A DNA stretch of 64,000 bases, from contig NC_061466.1 of NCBI RefSeq assembly GCF_022581195.2, positions 2,170,001-2,234,000 of the forward strand, in the 5' to 3' direction. This DNA is from Helicoverpa zea (lineage: Eukaryota; Arthropoda; Insecta; Lepidoptera; Noctuidae). The position numbers and the translations under genes were made by a program. Of the stretch, positions 22,376 to 33,231 are shown piece by piece (within the stretch, counting starts at the first letter, position 1; every line of letters begins with the position of its first letter). The notes below the pieces were generated by a model. That model ran no database searches, was not told the origin of the DNA, and saw only the letters and a list, made by a program, of their open reading frames with translations.

Positions 22376-25195
22376 TGACTATTTATGCATGTATCCTCAT
22401 AACTAACTATGCGTACCTAAAGATCGAAATGAATTTTTACCCGATATATCCTTTAGCTTACACTAAACGGTACAAATAATCAGAGTCAGTTTGTTCAACT
22501 TACATACTTCTATAAACGTTTCTTCAGTTAAAATCCTTCAAAACTCCATTCCAAAAACCTTGTTAATATTCAAAGTTAATGCATCAAGCTCAATATTATT
22601 ACAATTGTTTATATGATCCAGGATCTCAGTTTGTTAAACTTCGTCTTTGAGACCTTTCGTTACCAAAGTGTCAAGTATTGTCTTTCGAAAATTGTTAGTC
22701 ACAGGCTAAACGCCTGTTTAATTATTATAATATTTCGGGTGATAAACGGGTAACTGAACGTATAGGATTTTGTCATATAATTGACACTAGATAGGTAATA
22801 AAAACAATAAACACATGCTAGTACATTCGTCAATAAGATTATAGATATGAAATAATGTATATTAGCGTTAAGGTGGTATATAATTATAATAAATGATTAG
22901 CTTCTCAGTGTTTTTAGAGTTAGTCGACGAATGAGTCAACTTGGAGACGCGGTGTCAGATAAATTTGTTATTTATTGTCAGCGTTGTGTTTCGTTACTTT
23001 TGAATTTTTTATGAAAAAGGTTGGGACTGTGCCAAATATTTGTTATTCTTAGAATTGTAGGAGATTAGAATAGACTTATTGTTATGTTTGTACGTTGTGT
23101 TTCGTTCTTTTAATACTAAGCTTATATTTTATGAACAAGTTTGTCTACATCGGGTAATAGAGTTGTGAACTCATAGTCAGCTATCACATGGCTGTCAATA
23201 ATTTTAAGAATCAACTTACCGAAATGTTGACATGTAAATATAGCTGATCAACATAGAAATTTAAATAATATTTGTAATTGACAAGTTATTTTTCTACGTT
23301 CCTTTCACGTTACCCTTAGAGCTAACGTAGAAGTAGTGAATGGATGCCGTAGACTTTTTGACCTTTGCTTTGTCGGTAAATGTTGGTACAGCAATAAGAT
23401 CTTCAGAACTTTAGTCAGAATTTATCATAATGCATTTCATTTGACTTACAAAATGTAAATTAATATTTTTTGGAAGGAAGTCAGTATAATAATCCGTAAC
23501 GCTTTATAATTAGGTTTGATGAAATCTAGAATTTCGGATAGTAATTTTCTTCTTACACTTTTTGGATATGCTTTATTGCACGTTACCTTTCGTTTGCTTT
23601 TGGAATCGTTTTATCTTACCTACTCTTTACATAATAAATACTCTCTATCTATAAATATCGTAAGTTAGGCGTATTTGCATGTTTAATCGAACGTCTTCCA
23701 AAGTGACGTAAGGTATTATTGTGTTCCTCTTCTATTTGTTGCTTTATATGTTGTTTTTTATCAACTTCAGAAATATTTTCACTACCTTCATCTAACACGT
23801 TGATTTTGTCTAATCTCTATGGATTATTCTCACAATTTGCAGTGGTCTTATAACATACTAAAAATTGAAGGTCAACAATCTTTGTAGAATATTCTTCAAT
23901 TACATGTTTTTATAGAATCGCCAATAAAATTATTAATTATTTATTGCGAGTTCAGAAACACTTCTGATAAAATTGATATACAAGGACTCATATATCAATT
24001 TCCTTCATCAACTTTAGTAATTTTGAGCTGATAAACCAAATCATTTCTTCACTTCAATCATACTACTTAACATTTTGTGAAACCATTAAAAAGACCGCTG
24101 CAAGAAAATCTTTCAGGCTGTGGCTGATATGAATTACATATAAGCATCAATTAACAATTCTATCTTCATATATTATGCAATAACTATGGCTAAGAAATAC
24201 TCAGGTACAAACTAAACGTGAGCGTGACGCAAATTGAGTTTCCAAAGAAAAATCTGACACGACAATCATCAACTTAATTCAAAAGAGCAAAGCATCTTGT
24301 AACGTTTAAAATCGAAATACCATCATTTTCAAAATTCAACTTCTCCATTACGAGAATTCTATTCTAATTTTTAGCCACAGCCTCATTCAAAAGCTTATTT
24401 AAAGCTATTATATATTTATTTCCCTTTCATCTTCCTATCTAATAGTTTACTGTTATAATAAACATAGATATATAAAAAAACGTGTAATTAATAGGTAGAT
24501 GAAACCACACGAAATTTGCGTTGAGCTTCCAACACGATTAGATGTAAATACAGAAATAAATAAAACCACTAATCACAAGCATATAGACACTTCCTTCTTT
24601 CATATATAAAATGAAACAAATGAATGTATTATTAGTGTAGCCGTTTGGAGCGGGTTTCTTTCTTGGCTGACGTTGGTCCCACGTCAGATATTTACGTCAA
24701 ATACAGTTACATGGACCTATAGTGTGATGACTACTTATAGTGAGTGAACTCCATTGATACGTTGCAAAATGTCTTTGTACAAAGCTATCTCAATATCTAT
24801 TAGACGCCCAGTGAAACCAACTACGGGGGGGTTCACTTTCCTTTATATCGAGCTCCGTAGTAGCGAGTTCTGTCGCAGGATGGACTTGTCATTAGTATTT
24901 CATCACACTGTGGGAGAACATAATTCTTACTAGTCGACGACTTACGTGGTACCCACAGTCAGCTAAGCAAGATACCCGACCTTCAAGATGCTGACTATCA
25001 CTAAAGTAAGGCCCGATTGAAATAAGTAACTGAATTCGGATTGTAAAGTGCCAGTAGAATACTTTGTTTCCTACAACAGCAAATAGATCGTTTAAAAATA
25101 CTAGTAATAACACCGCTAAATAGTAGGATTCTGTTAATGATAATACCTAAATAATAATATTGTTATGACAATACAAAGTTTTTTCACCAAGGCTT

Positions 25196-27116
25196 AGGGT
25201 ACGATCTCACTAGAGCGCATGAACGCAAAGCGCAGACTAATTTTAATGGAAAACTACAAATGAACGGACACTGCCATTATGATAAAACAAATGATAACTA
25301 TGTTTTATCATATTTTACTGATACAATTAAGTACATAACATGGCTGTGAATGTATTGTCTTAATATATAAGCATTAATAAATAAATGATATCTCGTTGAT
25401 AATTGTTGATGATAGTCAGCATCTGAATACGGTTTTCTTTATCTTTGCAATAACTATTACATTATAATTTTAAGTTGTGTGTGCCTTATTTTATTAGTTA
25501 TTGATCTTATGGTGCTATTGTGGGAAAGATGAGAAACCTTTTTTATGGAGTAGATAACTGATAAATTAAAATAAACTATCCAGATATTTCTTTTTGTGTA
25601 AAAAAAAGTATTCGATATCTCAAAGATAAAAACACCGAATCTCATAAAAATCTAATACTGGTAAGTGCACATTGTTTCAGTGGCAAAGTCATAACACGAC
25701 TCAAATAATTCCCATACATTTATTATGGACTGCTCTATGCTAGAGTGCACCAGGTCCCAATATGACGCCAGGGATCGCCAAGCAGTCTGCGCCACGATGT
25801 TACTCGTTGAAACATATTCAATGTACATTATACTGTACATACAATTTGCAGTTGCGACTCCGCCACGCATTACCGTGCCAAGTTTGCGTTTCGACGCTGC
25901 AATGCGCTTGCCGCGTGTTGACATAGTTTGCACTTACCTTTATGTTGAAAGGGCTCTTTACGTAATTGAAGAAGATTATTAAATATAGTTATTGTTTTGT
26001 TTTCTCAATCTTTCCTACAATAACACTCTTCTACTTTAGAAACTTTTGTATTATATTTATACCTTTTGTGTGCTTCTAGAATTAGTTACCTTAGTTAACT
26101 AACCAAAGTTAGTTGAAATAATTTTATCGATGTCAGTCCTCGTTGGGCTTGTATTTAAGGTAAGTTGTGTATATCTTTAGTTTAAACGAAAGCAATCGTA
26201 CTTGTATTAAATTTGTGTAAGTTGGAGATTTTATATTGTCGGATCATTGCCATAATTTGGTGTCGCAACGACGTATAGGTTAAGTGAACGTTCGAAGATT
26301 TTCGTCTTGTAATATTATTAAGTGTAATTAATGTCCTCGACTAGTAATTATAATTACGATACTTTTTTGTTTGTTATCGAATTGTTTTTCACCTTTCTCG
26401 TCACGAGTAACGGTGTTTGTTGTATGGGAATTGAAGATGAATTCCGACTTTTTCACATACTACCTTAATTTTGTCATTTTTTACCTACTTACATATAAAT
26501 CTTACCAATTTTACTTTCCTTCTTGCATCTCAAGTTCCTAAATGTCAATATCTAGTACCTATAATCAAAAATCTACTATTTAAAAGGTTTAGACTACGGC
26601 TATTTGTTTTAGTAAAAAAATCATTTTGTTTACAAAATACAGGATTATCTACAATTCCCACAAAACAAACTGACCAGTGAAAATGGCATTACGCAAACGA
26701 ACACCACACTAATGATACAAATATAGATGATAGATAGTAACATGAGAGGAAATTCCTAAATTATTTTAATATATAAGGTACTGTAATATTACGTCATACA
26801 ATAATAGACTTCTAATGGGAATCTTGTCCTCAATAGTAATAGTGTTAGGAAAATAGTTGACTAGAGGCGCGGCTGAACTGACGCGGCGGCTGCGCGAACG
26901 TGCGTATTGACTTGTTACTGTGAACGCTGACTGTACACGACACTGAACGATAATGTACTTAATAATTAAATAACACGTTCGATGAAGGTGAATTTTTGAA
27001 TGTACTTGTAGCATAAGTTAGAAATTGTCGCGCATACAGTCAGCTTTGTTTGTATATTTGTGATTCGTGTCGCGTGACATGGCGCACCGCTAGTCGCGTC
27101 AGTGAAACCGCACCTT
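25196..27116. mobile_element. Tentative terminal-inverted-repeat element with CpG-rich patches
   Basis: The left end reads 'agggtacgatctcactagag' (25196 on). The reverse complement of the right end (up to 27116) reads 'aggtgcggtttcactgacgc', a similar but diverged terminus. CpG-rich segments inside (25725-25930 and 26866-26905) stand out against AT-rich surroundings. No transposase domain was recognised. The ends could be coincidental or belong to two small elements. Confidence 0.25.
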
Positions 27117-27944
27117 AAATGTTCAGTCACTTGTATCACGAAATCATTGCCACTTTGTACTTTTAAGATTTATGCACTATGCTATAATATACATACATAT
27201 ATTATAATATATAAATATAGTAAATATTCGTATTGTACGTTCTAAGTCATAGCTCAATAATTTATGAATTCCGTAATTGAAGTAATATTGTAATAAATAG
27301 TTGGTAAGCAATTATTATATAAAAAAAACTAGGTGAATGCAAATTTAGGGTAAGGCGAAATAATATACATAATAAAAAAATAAATAATTTAGCTCTTAAG
27401 GTTTAATGTATAAGTCCCATTTTGTAATGTTAATTAAAATAAAAAATCAAGCACTACCATTACCATTATGAATACACTCATGACTTCTTACTGCTAACAT
27501 TGAAATGTATTATAAATATGAACTATAAATATTAAATGTTATGCGTTAATAATAAACAAATGTGTTTTATTCATTTAACATTCTTGCAACTAACTTTACA
27601 CTCCTAAATGTACACAGATTCATTCGACAATCAAAAGCTACAGTAAACCTGTACAGTATACTTGTAAACTTCTATTATATGCCTTCGTATGAAAATTCTG
27701 TTAAGACTATGAATTACCGATGAAAATCCAATATTTAAAAAATACATATCAACAGTACCTTTCTACCATTTTTTTTATCGAGTACATTACAGAGTAACTG
27801 ACTTCCAAACTACCACAATACACAAATACTACCACGATATCCAGCAACGACACTGACCTATTCAAAAATCTAAAATGCCTTTCGAAGGTTTACTTACAAA
27901 CACAGAAAGTCAACAAATAAAAACAGCGTAATGTAGGTAATCAA

Positions 27945-27994
27945 TTTATTTATTTTATCAGAATATCACCATAGTACAATCACTTTATTTATTT
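27945..27994 (-). terminator. Gene A poly(A) signals
   Basis: The minus strand reads AATAAATAAAG directly after the stop codon, and AATAAA again within 50 bases ('tttatttatttt' on + at 27945-27956), giving a very short 3'UTR. Confidence 0.45.
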
Positions 27995-30260
27995 CTACCC
28001 AAAATTACTGCTAAACAGAGCCCAAGGATTCAAACCTGTATCCAATTTCGGAGAAGGCGCATTATAATACCCTTGAACTAAGTCTACCAAGGATATAGGA
28101 CAGGTGAACCGGTCGCAATTAGCTAGTAATGTGCCGAGTCGATGTGCTGCGTCGTATGTCGCGTGCTCTAGAGGTTCTGATGCTAGGACCTTCGTCATTG
28201 GTAAGCTGGAATGGAAAATATAAATGAAGGTTGGTATTGATGAAAACCTGGACTTGATTCGCCAATCTGTCTTGAGCAAGTGGTTGACGATCATGCTTTC
28301 TCTATATGAAAAGAGGCCTCTGCTCTGTAAGGGGACAGTGAAAAGTCTGATGATGATGACGGTTGGTATTGAACAAATAGACTGGTAAATCCGATAGTTC
28401 CGATGATTGATTAACATTTTATTTTGAAGATATTCGTGAATCCAGTTAAAATTTTTAGTAGGTTACCGGCCGAATACTCAATGATTATTTTTTTAATAAT
28501 CAAGTAATACAATTTTGAGTCATTTTCATACTGATTTGAGTTAAATACCAGTAAGGTCATCAGTACTTACGTAAACAAAGTCCGGAACATCTCCTCAACC
28601 ATGTTGTCTCCATGTGGAACAAGTCTCTGGGTGGTCTCACATAACGTCTTGAGGATACATTGTCTACCATCGTAGCCCATACTGAAATAATAAAATTTTA
28701 CTTTATAACTAAGTAGTTTCCGCCAGCCATTTCACCAGCATCCCGGGAACTATTCTGCGCACCCAGACTGGCTTCTTACATAGGCTATCCAACACTGCAA
28801 CCATATTTCAAATCCATTTAGCAGTTCCTGCCTGATATGAGCACGTTAAAACAAACACGTTCTAGAAAACTAGTTAGACTGGGACATATCTCAGATGTAC
28901 TGGGTGGAAGGTATAAAGAGAAAGTAATTATCATAATCGCGAAAGTGTCTTGAAAAGATATTTTTTTCCCGATATTTAAATGAATCTGAACATTCGGAAT
29001 GGCGACATAGAGAATGAATGAATAATTTTGAAGTCCGTATATTGACAGTTGCTACCGATTATACCGAACTTACTTCTCCATAATCTTCTCCAGCTTCCCA
29101 TACAGCTCTCTTCTACTTCTTCTCTGTTCCTTAGGCTTAGACAGACGGTTATATCTTCTGTAGTACTTGGAAGTCTCCGTGGCATTGGGCAGCTCGTATG
29201 CTATGCCCCAATTCATGCCCCAAGTGAAGGTACCAGGGCTGGTGGATGGGGCTGGCTGGCCAATCACACCGACGGTCATGCAGCCGGCACACTGGAATTA
29301 TAGATTATAGATAAGATTATAATAAAAAGTTTGAGTTTCAGGAACAATTTTAATTTTATTTCCTGGAAATACTACGTCCTGGCTTATCTGTCGTGTCTTC
29401 GCGCTAAAACTTGCTACCCTGATAGTTTAGATTCTTAGTAGGTAAGGATATAGGCTACTTTTTATCCGTGAGCGCAAAGAAGTAATATTCTAGCTCCAAT
29501 TTGATCTTCCGAGAAGGACACATATTATTTTTTATAAAGTGCATTAAATATAAATTCTAGCTCTAAGAAAACTGCTTCATATATCGCTCTTCAAAAAATT
29601 TCATTAAAAAAGTTATTGCATACCAGTCCTGCATCTTACTTCTCCTTGAATTTTAAATTAACTCCTTATGTTAAAGACCATCAACTTTATACTTTAATGA
29701 TCATTCTAACATCACCATGGAAATATGGGAAGAAACGGCATAAATCGTGGATAAGTCATAAAAAAACTCTCTTAAAATGTAAGGGACATAAAATTTCAAA
29801 AAATACGTAATCAAGTCAAGTTTTATGTGTTTGCGTTGTAAGGTTTTTTGCATCTAATCTTAGTATGTGCTCTTTTAAGAGTTTTCTCAATTCAACTACA
29901 TATATTTATTACTGTCACACGAACAAAAGCTTAATTTCAAATATCATTATCATTCATTTTTCTATTGGACTGTTAAAATCATTAATTAAAAGTAACCACT
30001 TACCACTTCATATCTGAGCTGACATACTTCATAGCAATGTTTTAAAAATGTATGCTATTAGAATACGATTAATTATAATAAAGACATTATTTCACAATAA
30101 TAAAGAAATAAACACAACTTACTGAAAAACTGGAGCCTTCAGGAAACGCAACATATCGTTTTCTTCTCGACAATACCTTAGAACCAACTTTAGCCGCACA
30201 CAATTCACCATAAAAGCTCGCCAATATGAGAAAAATAAAAACGTTCCATTGTAATTCCAT
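27995..30260 (-). CDS. DM4/DM12-family secreted protein, gene A
   Basis: Four exons on the minus strand: 30260..30123, 29291..29074, 28681..28571, 28205..27995 (678 bases, 225 aa plus TAG). Exon 1 encodes a signal peptide (MELQWNVFIFLILASFYGEL), then LSRRKR, a furin-type cleavage site, followed by YVAFPEGSS. Exon 2 has CAGCMTVGVIGQP and a helical RRELYGKLEKIMEN end. Exon 3 has GYDGRQCILKTLCETTQRL, the C-x(5)-C core. Exon 4 has EHATYDAAHRLG, CDRFTCPISL and ends NPWALFSSNFG. This order matches the insect DM4/DM12 family as I know it; biochemical function is unknown. Predicted secreted with six cysteines after cleavage. Introns are phase 0, 2, 2, all GT-AG. Gene B is its closest paralogue. Tail-to-tail with the receptor gene. 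Confidence 0.88.
28247..28362. repeat. Lepidopteran LINE/SINE tail in gene A intron 3
   Basis: Contains 'gccaatctgtcttgagcaag', 'gaaaagaggcctctgctctg' and 'agtctgatgatgatgac', a diverged version of the very common lepidopteran tail 'gagaggaggcctgtgcccagcagtgggac...gatgatgatg'. Confidence 0.65.
28733..28870. repeat. Decayed RTE-like LINE tail in gene A intron 2
   Basis: Contains 'catcccgggaactattctgc' and 'cataggctatccaacactgc', similar to the fragment at 4313-4410. Confidence 0.5.
29292..30122 (-). other. Gene A intron 1
   Basis: AT-rich intron of 831 bp between the signal-peptide exon and the CAGCM exon. Around 29360-29560 there is degraded RTE-like material ('ggatataggctactttttat'). Nothing else is recognisable. 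Confidence 0.4.
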
Positions 30261-31360
30261 TTTTGAATTTGAATATCGTGCTTAGCGTTCCATAGATGAG
30301 TAAAGCAATGGTAAAGTTAAAGGTTTATCTGTTAAACCGTGACTAAGTAACGGTTTCGTTGATTTTCAAGTAAATAGTAGTTAAGTAGGGCCACACGATT
30401 TGTGTGACACAGTGGACTGAATTCTTCATGTTAAGTTGCTCTCAAACTCCGAGAATACAGTTATTTTAATAATTGGAATTAATATTGCTTTTGTTTATTT
30501 AATATTATCTGAAATCTTACCGTACGTTAACTTATTTCTGCGTAAATAACGACTACAAATAGAAACCTATATTTACCCTCGAATTCCTTATGGTTTAATT
30601 TTCAAAATATTTTGTAACACTTCTATCGAGAAACGATGAAAAAATATTGAAAGTATAGTTACAAAATTTCATTAGCAAATAATGTTTATAGCAGCATTAT
30701 ACATGTGAGATCTTATTATCCAACAATGGCACTGAAATTGATTTTACTCCCAACAAAAATATTTTGAAAAATCTTCCCACCAGTCTAGACAGGCACCATT
30801 ATATGGAAAGTTGATTAATTAGTCCTGAAACACACTGAAAGGCTTTCACAAAGGTTTATTGGAGAGCAATTCATTTACTTGTTAACGCGGGTTCCGTCAA
30901 AATTGGGAATCAATTATACCCAAAAGTTATCTTTCAGTAAATGCTTTTAACCCTTCATATCTCTTTTGGTCCATTGTTTGGTAATATTTTGATATCGATT
31001 GTTTTTCATGTAGGTTTTAATTTTCAGCCATATTCATGTGTTACTGTTTGTGTTCAGTTCTCACTAGTTGATATGGTAGAATATACAACTATACTACAAC
31101 AATAGGATACAAAAACTCAATTCAATTCAACTGAATCTAAATTTAGTAAAAAAAAACTTTTAGTGAAACAAATACATATATATACAAATTTATTATGTCT
31201 AAAATGCTATAATTTATTCACAACAATTCTATAGGAAGCCCATAAACATTAAATAATTCAATTAATTCCCATCAAGCACAATTTTAATTACACACACCTC
31301 TACTCTTATAAGAAACAAATCATAAGAGGAGAAATGCTCAAAAAAAAACATTTATCAAAC
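30261..31360. other. Intergenic region between genes B and A
   Basis: AT-rich 1.1 kb that should hold the gene A promoter and the gene B 3'UTR. On the minus strand AATAAA occurs at 31194-31189, about 170 bases past the gene B stop. No repeat or extra exon was recognised. Confidence 0.45.
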
Positions 31361-33231
31361 TTAACCAAAATTACTACTAAACAGCGCCCAAGGATTCAGT
31401 CCGACATCCACTTTCGGCGCAGGAGCATTATAATATCCCTTAATGAGGTCGACCAATGAGATCGGACATTTGAATCGATCGCATGAATCTACTATGCGCC
31501 CGAGTCGATGTGCCGCGTCGTATATTGCGTGCTCTAGTGGTTCTGTTGGCAGGAGTTTTGTTGGTGGCATCCTGCGGAGAAATAAATAGAATTTATAACT
31601 GTCTTTCGCTAAATTACCTTGTAATATCTAAATAATAATATAACTACAAATTACACCCCGCTGACATTACATTGACGAATGATGAATTACTACTAAGCCT
31701 TATATCACAATCGCACTCTTGGATCACAATTAACTCTCAAAAATGTCTAGGATACATGGCCGTTAGTTCATTCAAACGTTGAAGAAACTGCTATAAAAAC
31801 TTTTTAAAATTATCTGGATGCTTATAAGTATTTGGCACTTTAAAAAGAAGTATCCACTATCCATCATCATCCTCCGAGCCTTTTCCCAAACTATGTTGGG
31901 GTTGGCTTCCAGTCTAACCGGATTCAGCTGAGTACCAGTGCTTTACAGGAAGCGACTGCCTATCTGACCTCCTCAACTACTTGCTCTAATTGACAAAAAA
32001 ATATTTTCAACGAAGTAAATGAAACTCACGTAAACAAAGTCCTGAACATCTCCTCGAGCACGTTATCTCCGTGTGGCACAAGTCTTTGTGTTGTCTCACA
32101 TAACGTCTTCAGGATACACTCTCGGCCGCTGTAACCCATGCTGAAATACAAACAATAATATAGTAAAAAATATTTTATAATACACATTTTTCAAGTAATG
32201 TACGAGTAAAACAGAAATATTACGCCTGTACAATGTAAAATACCTATTATCATTCAGATCTGATACCTAACTGTCTTAAAACATCCACATGTGAAATTAG
32301 AGCCAGTTAGATTTTCTTGTATAGATGTAGAATATTAGTTTTTTGAAAATACAAGTTATATTTTTTTCCGGATTCAGATTCAGATTTATTTATTTGTAAA
32401 CATAGGTACAGATACACATGGGTGTGAGATGTCACATTTTTGTTGGCATACAAATGTTAATGTTTTTCAAGAATAAATATATTTAACTTCTACTTACTTA
32501 TCCAAAATGGCTTCCAACTTTCCATACAGCTCTCTCCTATTAATCCTCTTCTGTAGATGCTGTTTGTTAAAATACTTCTTCTGAAGGAAATATATCGAAG
32601 TCTCTGTGACGTTCGGCAGCTCGTAGGCTATCGCCCAGTTGACGCTGAACGTGAAGGTGCCAGGACTTGAAGACGGGGCCGGCTGTCCTATCAGACCGAC
32701 GGTCATGCAGCCGGCACACTGGGAAAAAGGATGAAAAATTATTGCTTACTCTCATTGCTTATTTTATGACATAAAAAATATCAATTTGGTGCAGGTATAC
32801 GTACAGACTTGACAAAGCTATTAAAAGCATTCGTGATTAACATTAAACGAATGCCTTTAACAGCTTTGTCAACTATGTATACCTGTATCTATTTAATGTG
32901 ATAACTATAAGGTAAAACATATGCTTTTGGTACTGAAATATTTTCTATTAATCATACAAAACCTTTTTAACCACAAAACAAATGAAAACGCTTTAAAAAA
33001 TATATATAAAGATCAACTTCTTATTTCGCCAAAGAAGCTGTATTCAATGCGTTATGTAGGTAAATTAATGAAATATTTACTTACCGAAAAACTTGAGCCT
33101 TCTGGAAAAGCAACGTATCGCTTTCTTCTCGACAAAACATTGGACTTTGAATCATCTTTAACTTTTGATAAAGCACTAAATTGGATCCAGCTCAACAATA
33201 TTACCACTAATAAACTAACATTTAAATACAT
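31361..33231 (-). CDS. DM4/DM12-family secreted protein, gene B
   Basis: Exons 33231..33085, 32718..32498, 32140..32030, 31571..31361 on the minus strand; 690 bases, 229 aa plus TAA. The start gives a signal peptide (MYLNVSLLVVILLSWIQFSA), a short propeptide, LSRRKR and YVAFPEGSSFS. Exon 2 begins CAGCMTVGLIGQPAPSSSPG and ends YGKLEAILDN. Exon 3 carries GYSGRECILKTLCETTQRL and HGDNVLEEMFRTLFT. Exon 4 carries EHAIYDAAHRLG, CDRFKCPISL and NPWALFSSNFG. Gene A has the same intron phases (0, 2, 2), the same sizes for exons 3 and 4 and a nearly identical C-terminus, so A and B are tandem duplicates. Protein function unknown; predicted secreted and furin-processed. Confidence 0.88.
31861..31980 (+). 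repeat. Lepidopteran interspersed repeat in gene B intron 3
   Basis: Contains 'ccgagccttttcccaaacta', 'tgttggggttggcttccagt', 'ctaaccggattcagctgagt' and 'ctatctgacctcctcaac', a well-conserved copy of a repeat I recognise from many moths. It is usually a LINE 3' end or SINE. Confidence 0.7.
32793..32884. ncRNA. Candidate microRNA-like hairpin (or tiny MITE) in gene B intron 1
   Basis: A 92-nt inverted repeat: 'aggtatac' at 32793 pairs with 'gtatacct' ending at 32884. After an asymmetric bulge, about 26 bases beginning 'ttgacaaagct' pair with their counterpart with two mismatches, around a loop of roughly a dozen bases. Length, loop and bulges fit a pre-miRNA. A short MITE relic would look similar, and no expression evidence is available. 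Confidence 0.35.

Larger units (their letters stand above)
19316..27994. other. Receptor 3'UTR and intergenic region (8.7 kb)
   Basis: No convincing gene on either strand. It is mostly low-GC unique sequence with many AATAAA motifs, and could be a long neuronal-type 3'UTR for at least its first part. One LINE-tail fragment lies near 22318. CpG-rich patches lie near 25725-25930 and 26866-27115. Short open frames in the patches (for example 25652-25933, minus) have no recognisable domain. From about 27120 it is simple AT-rich sequence up to the 3' end of gene A. Confidence 0.5.
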
